Positions 46,001 through 53,765 of a stretch of 64,000 bases of DNA are shown one piece after another. Under the pieces are notes generated by a model. It was not told the origin of the DNA and made no database searches. It saw only the letters and a list, made by a program, of their open reading frames with translations. Both the position numbers and the translations under genes were made by a program. The stretch covers positions 97,966-161,965 of the forward strand of contig JAILNV010000016.1 in the NCBI GenBank assembly GCA_024691125.1, given 5' to 3'. The first letter of the stretch is position 1; each line of letters starts with the position of its first letter. The DNA comes from Lachnospiraceae bacterium (GTDB lineage Bacteria; Bacillota; Clostridia; Lachnospirales; Lachnospiraceae).

Positions 46001-46583
46001 CAGGCTGTTTCTTGTTTATGGCAATAAGGAAGTCGTCAACACTCTCCTCATTTCCGGGACGGTTGCACATACCTCTGTATTTGGATAAATGAACCCTCTC
46101 ATTTCCGTCAAAGATCTGTCTGAATTCCCTGGAATAGAAAAGATCCACCGCTTCCTTCCAGTCTGTCTGGGCCTGGTTGGTAAAGTGAAAGAGATTCTTA
46201 ACATTGCCGAGAGAACTCTTTACTATGCTTCTTACTATCGAAAATGCGAATGGAATATAATACTCACCCTTGTCCGATACGATCTGTACATCTCCCTTTA
46301 CTATGTCGCCGGGTTCGAGTCCCGTCGTATCAAACATGAACTTAACCTCAATATGCTTCGCGCAGAAGCTTCCCACACGGCAGACAAGACGCATGCTTGA
46401 GGTATATACATTACCGGATACCGGGCGGTCGTCATTACTGTCTATGGTAAAAGAACCCTCGAAAACCTCTCCCGTTTCCAGAGATTCCTCAATTCTGGAC
46501 ACAGAAAAAGAGAGCTTTCCGCTTTCATAATCGAAAAACCCGTTAACAAGTTTATCTACTATCTCATTCAAGTTCCTCACCAC
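43017..46583 (-). CDS. DUF5717-family giant protein: beta domains plus helical repeats
   Basis: A 1188-residue protein without signal peptide or membrane helix, so probably cytoplasmic. The N-terminal third shows two beta-sandwich-like units (FEGSFTIDSNDDRPVSGNVY...; YHEITDITETLRCELPVRKSTWGFAHLEVSTDCSFIRI...). Residues about 300-700 and 800-1070 are helical repeats of the TPR/SEL type (LFQAQLLLVSQRYNEAKWIIDHV). A beta segment separates them, and a compact C-terminal domain ends in a Cys-containing tail. The start is a GTG with no good ribosome site, so the exact start is uncertain. First gene of the four-gene block. I recognise the family but no function is known to me. Confidence 0.75.
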   Translation of the reverse strand: MVRNLNEIVDKLVNGFFDYESGKLSFSVSRIEESLETGEVFEGSFTIDSNDDRPVSGNVYTSSMRLVCRVGSFCAKHIEVKFMFDTTGLEPGDIVKGDVQIVSDKGEYYIPFAFSIVRSIVKSSLGNVKNLFHFTNQAQTDWKEAVDLFYSREFRQIFDGNERVHLSKYRGMCNRPGNEESVDDFLIAINKKQPVLFSVDKTYHEITDITETLRCELPVRKSTWGFAHLEVSTDCSFIRIDKKELTSDDFQGNISRFVFFVEEDMLHEGRNFGHLIFKGHHQTLTVTIVASKRMSNEGLRIERREKRNLTMRLMRCYIAFRTKHINVNTWVRDSLKIVERLNVLDDKNPESRLFQAQLLLVSQRYNEAKWIIDHVSNDLKIQRKEPTIYSYYLYLTTLYMRDDAYINEVAEEVAKLYEKNPDDYRILWTLLYLDEDLSENHARKIELIEEQYNRGCRSPIIYVEAYQYYVINPASLNRLGSFEIQILTWAAKNGRMNHELCRQILYICARLKEYNPAVLKLLIRIYRINEEADVVGAICAMLIKADRTDIECFKWYSLGVSLELRITKLYEYYMLSVPLDRDELLPKPVIMYFGFRNKLDYIHLAYLYANMLKHRFEVLRLCEEYEPTMREFALEQVHNGRINRDLAFLYEQVLPPESLHPDIVNSFVKLLFSYDVKVTNPSIKRICVIQDEFEGEGVYAVENGHAYPEIYSNSYLVFAEDEEGRRTLLPLDRVRNLIEEEPYIPYVKDYVTDNPGFNLYLCNGRGHYITVDDENVDACRNLVDSVDIKENFKRDVRMELLRHYYDNNEISTLDEFLANIDPKVLTVKDRAELLGYFVMRGMYDEAYEIITIYGAEKVPVKTVVRICSHMIGKKEELYDVMLVKVAYHAFINGKYDVLTLEYLVEHFNGLTKELRNLWKAARQFDVDCFALMEKLIIQMITTGTTIGEKEELFEEYVKRGSNTKVELAYLSYCAYDYFVKDRMLDARVFEHLTKNYRRGEELNDACKLALLKHYTEEKKSIDQRVADMLREFLDEFSARNIYFAFFKDYMGVLGEPADFKDKVIIEYKTAPTARVILHYIIESSDSDDNYHTEEMRNMYGGIFTKDFILFFGENLQYYISEEVGGEEYLTFSDSVSVSDNVVEGGGSRYAMINDMVVAKTLQDDDTLMQLMEEYVKEECFAQRAFTCL

Positions 46584-46590
46584 ACTTTAC

Positions 46591-46617
46591 TTGACTTTAA
46601 TCAAATTAGAGTATAAC
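46591..46617 (+). promoter_or_regulatory. Candidate promoter of the PLP enzyme gene
   Basis: TTGACT (46591-46596), a short 15-base spacer, TATAAC (46612-46617), then AAGGAGAT before the ATG at 46654. The spacer is shorter than ideal. Confidence 0.4.
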
Positions 46618-46653
46618 ATACCCGATATAAATCACACAAGGAGATTAACGCAA

Positions 46654-47751
46654 ATGCTACAGCATTCTGACCATTTTCACGGAAGCGACCTTGAAAAGAT
46701 CGAAAAAATATATGGAATAAAGAAAGAAGAGATCGTCAGCTTCTCCGCAAACGTGAACCCTTTGGGGATATCTGACCGTTTACGGAGCACTCTTTCCGAA
46801 CACCTTGACGTCATAACAGGCTATCCCGACCGGGAATATACCTCTCTTCGCAAGGTTATCGCAGCATATTGCGGCAGCGAGTATGAAAATATCATTGTCG
46901 GGAACGGATCCACCGAGCTTATCTCCCTCTTTATACAGATAGAACATCCGAAGAAAGCTCTCATCGTCGGTCCCACCTATTCCGAATACGAACGCGAGGT
47001 ATCTCTTGGCGGAGGCACGAGCCTCTACTTCCCGCTGAAGGAAGAGGATAATTTCGTTCTCGATCATGAAAGTCTTGCATCCCAGCTGAACGAAAGCATC
47101 GATCTCCTTATAATGTGCAACCCGAACAACCCTACATCCACCTGCATAAGCCGCAGGACAATGCGCAAGATACTCGATGCCTGCAAGCTAAACGATATCT
47201 TCGTCATGGTGGATGAGACTTACATCGAATTCACCAGTAAATATGATGAAGTCAGTTCCATTCCGCTTACACAGTACTACAACAACATAATAATACTTCG
47301 CGGGATCTCCAAGTTCTTCGCAGCTCCGGGACTGCGTCTGGGCTATGGCATAACAGGCAACCGCGATCTTATAAAGGCGATCAATTCACGTAAGAATCCA
47401 TGGACCATAAATTCCCTTGCCGAAGCGGCAGGCCGGCTGATGTTTACCGACGAAGAATACATTCAGAACACCAAAGACCTGATAAGCAGGGAACGCAGCC
47501 GCGTCACCGACGCCCTTTCAAAAATAAAAGGGCTCAAGGTATATGAGCCCTCAGCTAATTTTGTTCTTGTCAGGATAGAAAGCGAACACATTTCTGCCGA
47601 TATACTGTTCGATGCATGTATAAGGGAAAGAATGATGATAAGGAACTGCTGTACCTTCCCCTTCCTTGACAACAAATACTTCAGGATCTGCTTCATGAAG
47701 CCCGAAATGAACGACAGACTTCTTTCAGTCATAAGCTCGGTTATGTCCTGA
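46654..47751 (+). CDS. PLP-dependent aminotransferase/decarboxylase of the CobD-HisC type
   Basis: A 365-residue fold-type I PLP enzyme. It has SFSANVNPLGISDRL near residue 29 (the N-x-NPLG segment common in CobD threonine-phosphate decarboxylases), GNGSTELISLF, CNPNNPTS near 153, DETYIEFT, and the PLP lysine in LRGISKFFAAPGLRLGYG near 220. CobD and histidinol-phosphate aminotransferases share this plan; no cobalamin or histidine genes are adjacent, so the substrate is open. It ends one base before the iorB stop in convergent orientation, with no terminator visible between them. Confidence 0.85.
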   Translation: MLQHSDHFHGSDLEKIEKIYGIKKEEIVSFSANVNPLGISDRLRSTLSEHLDVITGYPDREYTSLRKVIAAYCGSEYENIIVGNGSTELISLFIQIEHPKKALIVGPTYSEYEREVSLGGGTSLYFPLKEEDNFVLDHESLASQLNESIDLLIMCNPNNPTSTCISRRTMRKILDACKLNDIFVMVDETYIEFTSKYDEVSSIPLTQYYNNIIILRGISKFFAAPGLRLGYGITGNRDLIKAINSRKNPWTINSLAEAAGRLMFTDEEYIQNTKDLISRERSRVTDALSKIKGLKVYEPSANFVLVRIESEHISADILFDACIRERMMIRNCCTFPFLDNKYFRICFMKPEMNDRLLSVISSVMS

Positions 47752-47752
47752 C

Positions 47753-48322
47753 CTACATTGAATACCCTGCTTCAAAAGCCTTCTTGTTCATCTCAACGAA
47801 CTTAGGCTTTACTGTCTTTTCAATGACCTCAAACCACTGTTCCTTTGAGAAATCCATATGTCTTGCCGCAACCCCGAGGACGATAACGTTAAACACCTTG
47901 GGATTGCCAAGCTTAACTGCTTCACTCATTGCATCCACATCAATGACCTTATATTCCTTTTTAAGGTCTTCAACAATTCCTTCCGGATACTCTGCGGCAC
48001 CTATCACCACCGGCATCGGGTCTATCCTCTGCGTATTGACGATAAGAACCCCGTCCTTCTTGAGAAAGTGGGCATAGCGTTTAGCTTCCAGCTGTTCAAA
48101 TGCTATAAGGACATCAGCCTGCCCTTCCTCTACTATGGGTTCAGCCACTCTGTCTCCGTATCTGACGAAAGTAACTACAGATCCTCCGCGCTGAGCCATT
48201 CCATGAACCTCGCTCATCTTTACGTCATATCCCGCTCCGAGCATAATACCACCCAGGATGCGGCTCGTAAGAAGCGTTCCCTGACCTCCCACGCCAACGA
48301 TCATTATATTTCTGGTTTCCAT
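47753..48322 (-). CDS. iorB: Indolepyruvate:ferredoxin oxidoreductase, beta subunit
   Basis: Forms a complex with IorA that oxidises aryl-pyruvates to aryl-acetyl-CoA with ferredoxin as acceptor. The 189-residue product is the gamma-type catalytic domain of 2-oxoacid:ferredoxin oxidoreductases: VGVGGQGTLLTSRILGG at the N-terminus, SEVHGMAQRGGSVVTFVRYG near 37 and AFEQLEAKRYAHFL. It follows iorA by 49 bases. Confidence 0.95.
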   Translation of the reverse strand: METRNIMIVGVGGQGTLLTSRILGGIMLGAGYDVKMSEVHGMAQRGGSVVTFVRYGDRVAEPIVEEGQADVLIAFEQLEAKRYAHFLKKDGVLIVNTQRIDPMPVVIGAAEYPEGIVEDLKKEYKVIDVDAMSEAVKLGNPKVFNVIVLGVAARHMDFSKEQWFEVIEKTVKPKFVEMNKKAFEAGYSM

Positions 48323-48371
48323 TTATACTGCCTTTCTTATAATATTCCGGGTAACTGCTCCGGTAAACATT

Positions 48372-50117
48372 CTAAACAGGAACATCCTCAATCGCTCCGA
48401 ACTTACACTGGCTCTTGCACAGACCGCAGCCGTTGCACATCTTGGTATCGATCCTTGTGGAGCCGTTAGGAAGTTTTGTGATGGCAGGACATCCCGGCTT
48501 CATGCACATGCCGCACTTCCTGCACTTCTCTTCATCCACCCGGCATGTATGTGTTATCGGGGTCTTATTGAGCAGCACGCAGGGTGTCTTTGTTATTATG
48601 ACCGACACCTCATCTTTGGCAAGCTCCTGCTTAATAAGCTTCTCAAGCCCTTCAACATCAAAAACATTTATTTCATAAACATTCTTAACACCAATAGCCC
48701 TGCACAGCTCCATTATATTTATCGCCGGAACCTCATCTCCCTGCAACGTCTTGCCTGTGGCCGCATGATCCTGATGCCCGGTCATTCCGGTAGTTGAATT
48801 ATCAAGGATCATTACGGTTCCCGTTCCCTGATTGTAGACCATGTTGATAAGGGAATTCACGCCGGTATGCATAAAGGTCGAATCACCTATCACGGCAACC
48901 CAGTTCTTTATATAATCCTTACCCTTCGCTTTCTCCATTCCGTGAAGAGTGGAAATACTCGATCCCATGCAAATGGTTGTGTCTATCACGCCGAGCGGCG
49001 GAACAGCGCCGAGAGTATAACATCCTATATCACCCGCGGCATGGAGCTTCAGCTTGTTAAGCACAGTAAACGCACTTCTGTGCGGACAGCCCGGGCACAG
49101 TATGGGCGGACGTCCCGGTATAGCGGCCGGTTCCTTAACTTCAGGATCCTCATGGAGCACAGCCTTCCTCAGCATATTTGCGCTGTACTCTCCCTGGATC
49201 GTAAATATTTCCTTTCCGATCACTTTGATCCCCCAAGACCTTACCTGTGTTTCTATCAGGGGATCCAGCTCCTCAACGACATATAATGTCTCCACCTTCG
49301 ATGCGAAATCCTCTATAAGCTTCCTCGGAAGCGGATTAACCAGCCCGAGCTTGAGCACTGAAGCGTTGGGAAGTGCTTCCTTAACATACTGATAAGGTAT
49401 ACCGCTTGTGATAACGCCTATCTTCGTATCGTTCATTTCCACCCTGTTTATGGGAAAATCGCACGAATCCTCAATAAGCCTCTTTTCACGCTCCTCGACC
49501 ACAAGGTGACGCAGCTTGGCATTACCCGGCATCATAACATACTTGGCTATATTGCGCTCATAAGGCTTATCCTCGATGTTCTGCCTTTCCTCAAGCTTGA
49601 CCAGTCCCTGGGAATGCGAAAGCCTGGTTGTAGTCCTGAATATGACCGGAGTATCATACTTCTCACTTAATTCATATGCAAATTTAATGAAATCCTTGGC
49701 TTCCTGCGAATCTGACGGCTCAATGACAGGAACCTGGGCAGCCCTTGCCACCATCCTTGAATCCTGCTCATTCTGTGAGCTGTACATTCCCGGATCGTCG
49801 GCTGCGACCAGCACGAGTCCACCGTTTACTCCGGTATAAGAAACCGTGTACAGCGGATCTGCCGCCACATTGACACCCACATGCTTCATGGAAACCAGTG
49901 AACGTACTCCCGACAAAGAGGCGCCTATGGCCACCTCTGTAGCCACCTTTTCGTTGGGTGACCATTCGCAATAAAGCTCATCCTTATATTTAACTATATT
50001 TTCACTTATCTCGGTACTGGGTGTTCCGGGATATGCTGCTGAAACCTTCACTCCGGCCTCATACGCTCCCCTGGCGATCGCCTCATTACCGAGCATCATG
50101 ACCTTGGTATCATCCAT
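48372..50117 (-). CDS. iorA: Indolepyruvate:ferredoxin oxidoreductase, alpha subunit
   Basis: Catalytic TPP- and iron-sulfur-binding subunit. The 581-residue product has the pyrimidine-binding domain (GNEAIARGAYEAGVKVSAAYPGTPSTEI), the PP domain with GDIGCYTLGAVPPLG and the TPP motif GDSTFMHTGVNSLINMVYNQG near 405. Two C-terminal 4Fe-4S sites follow (CRKCGMCMKPGCP and CNGCGLCKSQCKFG). It lies 19 bases after ilvE. Together they would transaminate amino acids and oxidise the 2-oxo acids, feeding reduced ferredoxin. Confidence 0.96.
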   Translation of the reverse strand: MDDTKVMMLGNEAIARGAYEAGVKVSAAYPGTPSTEISENIVKYKDELYCEWSPNEKVATEVAIGASLSGVRSLVSMKHVGVNVAADPLYTVSYTGVNGGLVLVAADDPGMYSSQNEQDSRMVARAAQVPVIEPSDSQEAKDFIKFAYELSEKYDTPVIFRTTTRLSHSQGLVKLEERQNIEDKPYERNIAKYVMMPGNAKLRHLVVEEREKRLIEDSCDFPINRVEMNDTKIGVITSGIPYQYVKEALPNASVLKLGLVNPLPRKLIEDFASKVETLYVVEELDPLIETQVRSWGIKVIGKEIFTIQGEYSANMLRKAVLHEDPEVKEPAAIPGRPPILCPGCPHRSAFTVLNKLKLHAAGDIGCYTLGAVPPLGVIDTTICMGSSISTLHGMEKAKGKDYIKNWVAVIGDSTFMHTGVNSLINMVYNQGTGTVMILDNSTTGMTGHQDHAATGKTLQGDEVPAINIMELCRAIGVKNVYEINVFDVEGLEKLIKQELAKDEVSVIITKTPCVLLNKTPITHTCRVDEEKCRKCGMCMKPGCPAITKLPNGSTRIDTKMCNGCGLCKSQCKFGAIEDVPV

Positions 50118-50136
50118 CAGTAATATTCTCCTCTTA

Positions 50137-51168
50137 TCAGTCCACTTTGATCTCTCTTATCCATCCCTCGGGAGACTCTATTGTTCCCATCTGGATACCT
50201 GTGAGGGTGTCATACAGCTTCTTCGTAACAGGACCCATCTCATCCATGCCCGAAGGGAAGCATATCTCCTTGCCGTGATCGTTTATCTTGCCGACCGGAG
50301 AGATGACTGCAGCCGTACCGCACAGACCGCACTCAGCGAAATCCTTAACCTCGTCGAACATAACCTCGCGCTCTTCTACCTCAAGTCCGAGATACTGCTT
50401 AGCCACTACCATAAGCGAACGTCTTGTAATGGAAGGAAGTATACTGTTTGACTTAGGTGTTACGAACTTGCCGTCCTTTGTTATGAACATAAAGTTCGCG
50501 CCGCCTGTCTCCTCTACTTTGGTCCTTGTTGCCGCATCCAGATACATATTCTCATCGAAGCCCTGCTCGTGAGCTTCCACGATGGCATGAAGACTCATTG
50601 CATAATTAAGGCCTGCCTTAATATGTCCGGTTCCGTGCGGTGCTGCCCTGTCATAATCACATACTCTTATTGATATCGGTTTTGCTCCGCCCTTGAAGTA
50701 AGGACCTACGGGAGTTACGAAGAGCCTGAACTGATACTCTTCGGCAGGTTTAACTCCGATAACCGGTGAGCTTGCGAACATATAAGGCCTTAAATACAGC
50801 GTTGCGCCCGAACCGTAAGGCGGTACGAAAGCTGCATTCCCTGCCACAACCTTATCAACAGCCTCAAGGAACCTCTCCTTGGGAAATACCGGCATTTCAA
50901 GTCTCTTACATGTGTCGATCATACGCTCAGCGTTAAGGTCAGGCCTGAAGGTCACGATCTTACCGTCCTTCGTTGTATAAGCCTTAAGACCTTCAAAACA
51001 GGTCTGGGCGTACTGGAGGACACCGGCGCACTCACTTATCGTCACCGTATTGTCGGCAGTCAGGATACCGTCATCCCATGCACCGTCCTTGTAATTGGAA
51101 ACATACCTTACATCCGCAGGCATATAACCGAATCCGATGTTTGCCCAATCAATGTTTTTCTTTTCCAT
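50137..51168 (-). CDS. ilvE: Branched-chain amino-acid aminotransferase
   Basis: Interconverts Leu, Ile and Val with their 2-oxo acids using PLP and 2-oxoglutarate. The 343-residue product is fold-type IV. It has ECAGVLQYAQTCFEGLKAYTTKDGKIVTFRPDLNAERM, the PLP lysine in GGAKPISIRVCDYDRAAPHGTGHIKAGLNYAMSLHA, LDAATRTKVEETGGANFMFI and the GTAAVISPVGKI end. It resembles the longer (mitochondrial-type) IlvE group. Start M4 at 51168 is used since AGGAG touches the first ATG. First in ilvE-iorA-iorB. Confidence 0.96.
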   Translation of the reverse strand: MEKKNIDWANIGFGYMPADVRYVSNYKDGAWDDGILTADNTVTISECAGVLQYAQTCFEGLKAYTTKDGKIVTFRPDLNAERMIDTCKRLEMPVFPKERFLEAVDKVVAGNAAFVPPYGSGATLYLRPYMFASSPVIGVKPAEEYQFRLFVTPVGPYFKGGAKPISIRVCDYDRAAPHGTGHIKAGLNYAMSLHAIVEAHEQGFDENMYLDAATRTKVEETGGANFMFITKDGKFVTPKSNSILPSITRRSLMVVAKQYLGLEVEEREVMFDEVKDFAECGLCGTAAVISPVGKINDHGKEICFPSGMDEMGPVTKKLYDTLTGIQMGTIESPEGWIREIKVD

Positions 51169-51276
51169 TCGTATCATCTCCTTATATAAATATTAAAACA
51201 ATTCAAAAAAATATGGCTGATATGTATCTATTCAACTAATATATACGATATTTTAAACGAATGCAACACTTTTCCA

Positions 51277-51305
51277 TTTACACAGGGCGCCCCTTGTGCT
51301 ATACT
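51277..51305 (+). promoter_or_regulatory. Promoter of the second diguanylate cyclase
   Basis: TTTACA (51277-51282), 17-base spacer containing the palindrome GGGCGCCC, then TATACT (51300-51305) with the TG extension (TGCTATACT). It leaves a leader of about 125 bases before the ATG; nothing recognisable lies in that leader. Confidence 0.55.
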
Positions 51306-51437
51306 TTACTGTGTGTTGCGTGAATAATTTTCTTATGGTGTATGCTTTAAAAGTTACATATTTCAGCCATATGATCAAGGCAGCACTGATGCGTGAACAG
51401 TGTGTATCCGCCATTATATAAACCGGAAGGTATTGTT

Positions 51438-52562
51438 ATGGCCGTAATCCACAAAATCAAAGAATTATTATTTAAGGATGTGTCGAAGGAGAATCAGCTG
51501 AACGATCTGTCTGTACTGCTTCGCTTTCTTTGCGTTATAAATTTCGTTTTTAATGCAATACTGACCCTGTTTTTCGCTTTTTCTCTTAAAACACCTCTGT
51601 TCCGTTGGTCGCTTTCTTTCGTTATTATATTCTCACTCATCCTGTGGATGACATATTGGGAGAAATCGTCTGCAACGGTATATATCTACACGGTAGCCAT
51701 GATCTTCTCGATGGTGGCCTATTCGTTTGCGCTCGGTCCCACGGCGGGCTTCCAGTTCTCACTGTATTCGCTGATACTTCTGTACTGTTATAAAACGGAC
51801 GACAATCCGGCAAGCAAATATATAATATCTCTTATCGTAACGATAATCGTAATAAGCATCTGGATCTATCTTACGATAAACAGTACGGTTGTAGGCGCCG
51901 GCATGGCAATTAACAGCAATGTAGTGCAGTTCACCCGTATGCAGGAACGAATGATACTTATATGTGATACCTTCTTCCTGTCACTGACCTTCGTAACGAT
52001 CGCAAGCTTCTATTACTTGAAGTTCTCATCTGCTGAGCATAAGCTCGTAAAGTATAATAAGAAGCTTGAAAGACTGGCTACCATGGATCCTCTTACACAG
52101 CTCACCAACAGACGCGGTATGATGGATCACCTTGAGGAGTTCATTAAAGAGAGCAAGTCAAGCGATGTATGGTCACTCTCACTTGCGATAAGCGATATCG
52201 ATTTCTTCAAGAGGATAAACGATACCTACGGACATGATGCCGGTGACTACGTTCTCTGCGAGCTGGGCAAGCTGTTCAATGAGTTCATGAGAGATAAGGG
52301 AAAGATAGCACGCTGGGGCGGCGAGGAATTCCTGTTCGCCTTTGAAAACAACAATGGCGATTATGCTTACGAACAGCTCAACAAGCTGAAATATCAGATT
52401 GAAAAGAAGACATTTAAATATAAGGAATTCACCTTCTATGTAACGATGACCTTCGGTCTCGAAGAATATGATGACAGTCTTGGACTTCAGAAGACCATAG
52501 AACATGCGGATTCGAAGCTGTATCAGGGTAAATCGGAAGGAAGAAACAGGGTAATCTATTAA
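51438..52562 (+). CDS. Membrane diguanylate cyclase
   Basis: A 374-residue protein with about six N-terminal membrane helices (residues about 30-200, including SFVIIFSLILWMTYW, YTVAMIFSMVAYSFALG and LILLYCYK) and a C-terminal GGDEF domain. The domain has DPLTQLTNRRGM, AISDIDFFKRINDTYGHDAGDYV and an intact ARWGGEEFLFAFE active site (GGEEF variant). ATG at 51438 has GGAAGG seven bases upstream; a GTG 45 bases earlier lacks one. It is divergent from ilvE and followed by a terminator. It makes c-di-GMP; the signal sensed by its membrane part is unknown. Confidence 0.92.
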   Translation: MAVIHKIKELLFKDVSKENQLNDLSVLLRFLCVINFVFNAILTLFFAFSLKTPLFRWSLSFVIIFSLILWMTYWEKSSATVYIYTVAMIFSMVAYSFALGPTAGFQFSLYSLILLYCYKTDDNPASKYIISLIVTIIVISIWIYLTINSTVVGAGMAINSNVVQFTRMQERMILICDTFFLSLTFVTIASFYYLKFSSAEHKLVKYNKKLERLATMDPLTQLTNRRGMMDHLEEFIKESKSSDVWSLSLAISDIDFFKRINDTYGHDAGDYVLCELGKLFNEFMRDKGKIARWGGEEFLFAFENNNGDYAYEQLNKLKYQIEKKTFKYKEFTFYVTMTFGLEEYDDSLGLQKTIEHADSKLYQGKSEGRNRVIY

Positions 52563-52601
52563 TAATTTATACAGGCCGGTAACAATTTGCGTCTGACTCA
52601 A

Positions 52602-52646
52602 AAACAAGGTATAACGACAATGCGTTATACCTTGTTTTCTTTATTC
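52602..52646 (+). terminator. Terminator between the cyclase and thyA genes
   Basis: AAACAAGGTATAACG (52602-52616), loop ACAATG, then the complementary arm (52623-52637) followed by TTCTTTATTC. A 15-bp perfect stem. The minus-strand tail (TTTTTGAG) would also work, so it may serve both converging genes. Confidence 0.8.
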
Positions 52647-52782
52647 TTTATTCTCTGTTTACTGCTTTTTTTATTCTCTGCTTTAATCCCTGTTTTCTGT
52701 TTTTATTTTCTATTCTATTCTCTGGCCTATTTTATCAGTTCTGTAGCAGATGTCAGTAGATTAAAAGAGTATTCCGCATATA

Positions 52783-53628
52783 TCATACCGCTACCGGGAT
52801 CGTTATCTGCTCACCGCATTTATAATCGATAAGCTTCACATCATCCTTAGTAAACTCATAGAAATCCTTAACATCCGGATTAAGCCAAAACTTCGGCGCA
52901 TCATACACAGGCCTTTCTATAAGCTCCTTTACCAGCTCCACATGCCTGTCATAGATATGGGCATCCGCAATAACATGCACAAGCTCTCCTACGTTCATAT
53001 CGCATATCTGAGCCAGCATATGAACAAGCACCGCATACTGGGCCACATTCCAGTTATTTGCTGTAAGAACGTCCTGAGAGCGCTGGTTAAGTATTGCATT
53101 CAGCGTAAGCCTCTCCTCTCCCTTCTCCTGTGTCACATTAAAGGTCATGCTGTAGGCGCATGGATAGAGCCTCATTTCGTAAAGATCCTGATGCACATAT
53201 ATATTGGTCATTATACGTCTGCTGAAGGGATTATTCTTAAGATCATATATAACCCTGTCTACCTGATCCATCATGCCTTCCTTATATTTATGCTTAACCC
53301 CGAGCTGATAACCGTATGCCTTTCCGATCGTTCCGTTCTCATCAGCCCATGCATCCCAGATATGGGAACTGAGCTCTGCTACCCTGTTTGATTTCTTCTG
53401 CCATATCCACAGCATCTCATCCGTTGCACTCTTTATTGCTGTCTTACGGAGCGTTATAACAGGGAATTCCTTCCTTAAGTCATATCTGTTCACAACTCCG
53501 AACCTCTTAATTGTATAGGCATATGAACCGTCCTCCCATTTGGGCCTGACCTTCTCCCCTTCAGTGCTGCATCCGTTCTCAAGGATATCCCTGCACATAT
53601 CGATAAATACTTTATCCGCGTAGCTCAT
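52783..53628 (-). CDS. thyA: Thymidylate synthase (ThyA)
   Basis: Methylates dUMP to dTMP with methylenetetrahydrofolate. The 281-residue product has the ITLRKTAIKSATDEMLW N-terminal region, the catalytic cysteine in RLYPCAYSMTFNVT near residue 160, NQRSQDVLTANNWNVAQYAVL and the DAHIYDRHVELV motif. The GGAGAAG site precedes the ATG. No folA (DHFR) is adjacent, unlike many genomes. It is flanked on both sides within 150 bases by pyrimidine-rich DNA with repeated TATTCT. Confidence 0.97.
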   Translation of the reverse strand: MSYADKVFIDMCRDILENGCSTEGEKVRPKWEDGSYAYTIKRFGVVNRYDLRKEFPVITLRKTAIKSATDEMLWIWQKKSNRVAELSSHIWDAWADENGTIGKAYGYQLGVKHKYKEGMMDQVDRVIYDLKNNPFSRRIMTNIYVHQDLYEMRLYPCAYSMTFNVTQEKGEERLTLNAILNQRSQDVLTANNWNVAQYAVLVHMLAQICDMNVGELVHVIADAHIYDRHVELVKELIERPVYDAPKFWLNPDVKDFYEFTKDDVKLIDYKCGEQITIPVAV

Positions 53629-53765
53629 ATTTACTTCTCCGTTTTGATTAATTCTTTTATACTTTTATTCTTATATTTTTTATTCTTTGAATATCTGATT
53701 CTATTCTTTTCGATAATACAATATCAATTGTACTGCGGATCTGTGAATTTATTTATGAACAGATC

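Noticed and set aside
46654..47751. Start of a cobalamin biosynthesis operon
   Set aside because: The CobD-like protein is alone; no other cobalamin gene lies in the window.
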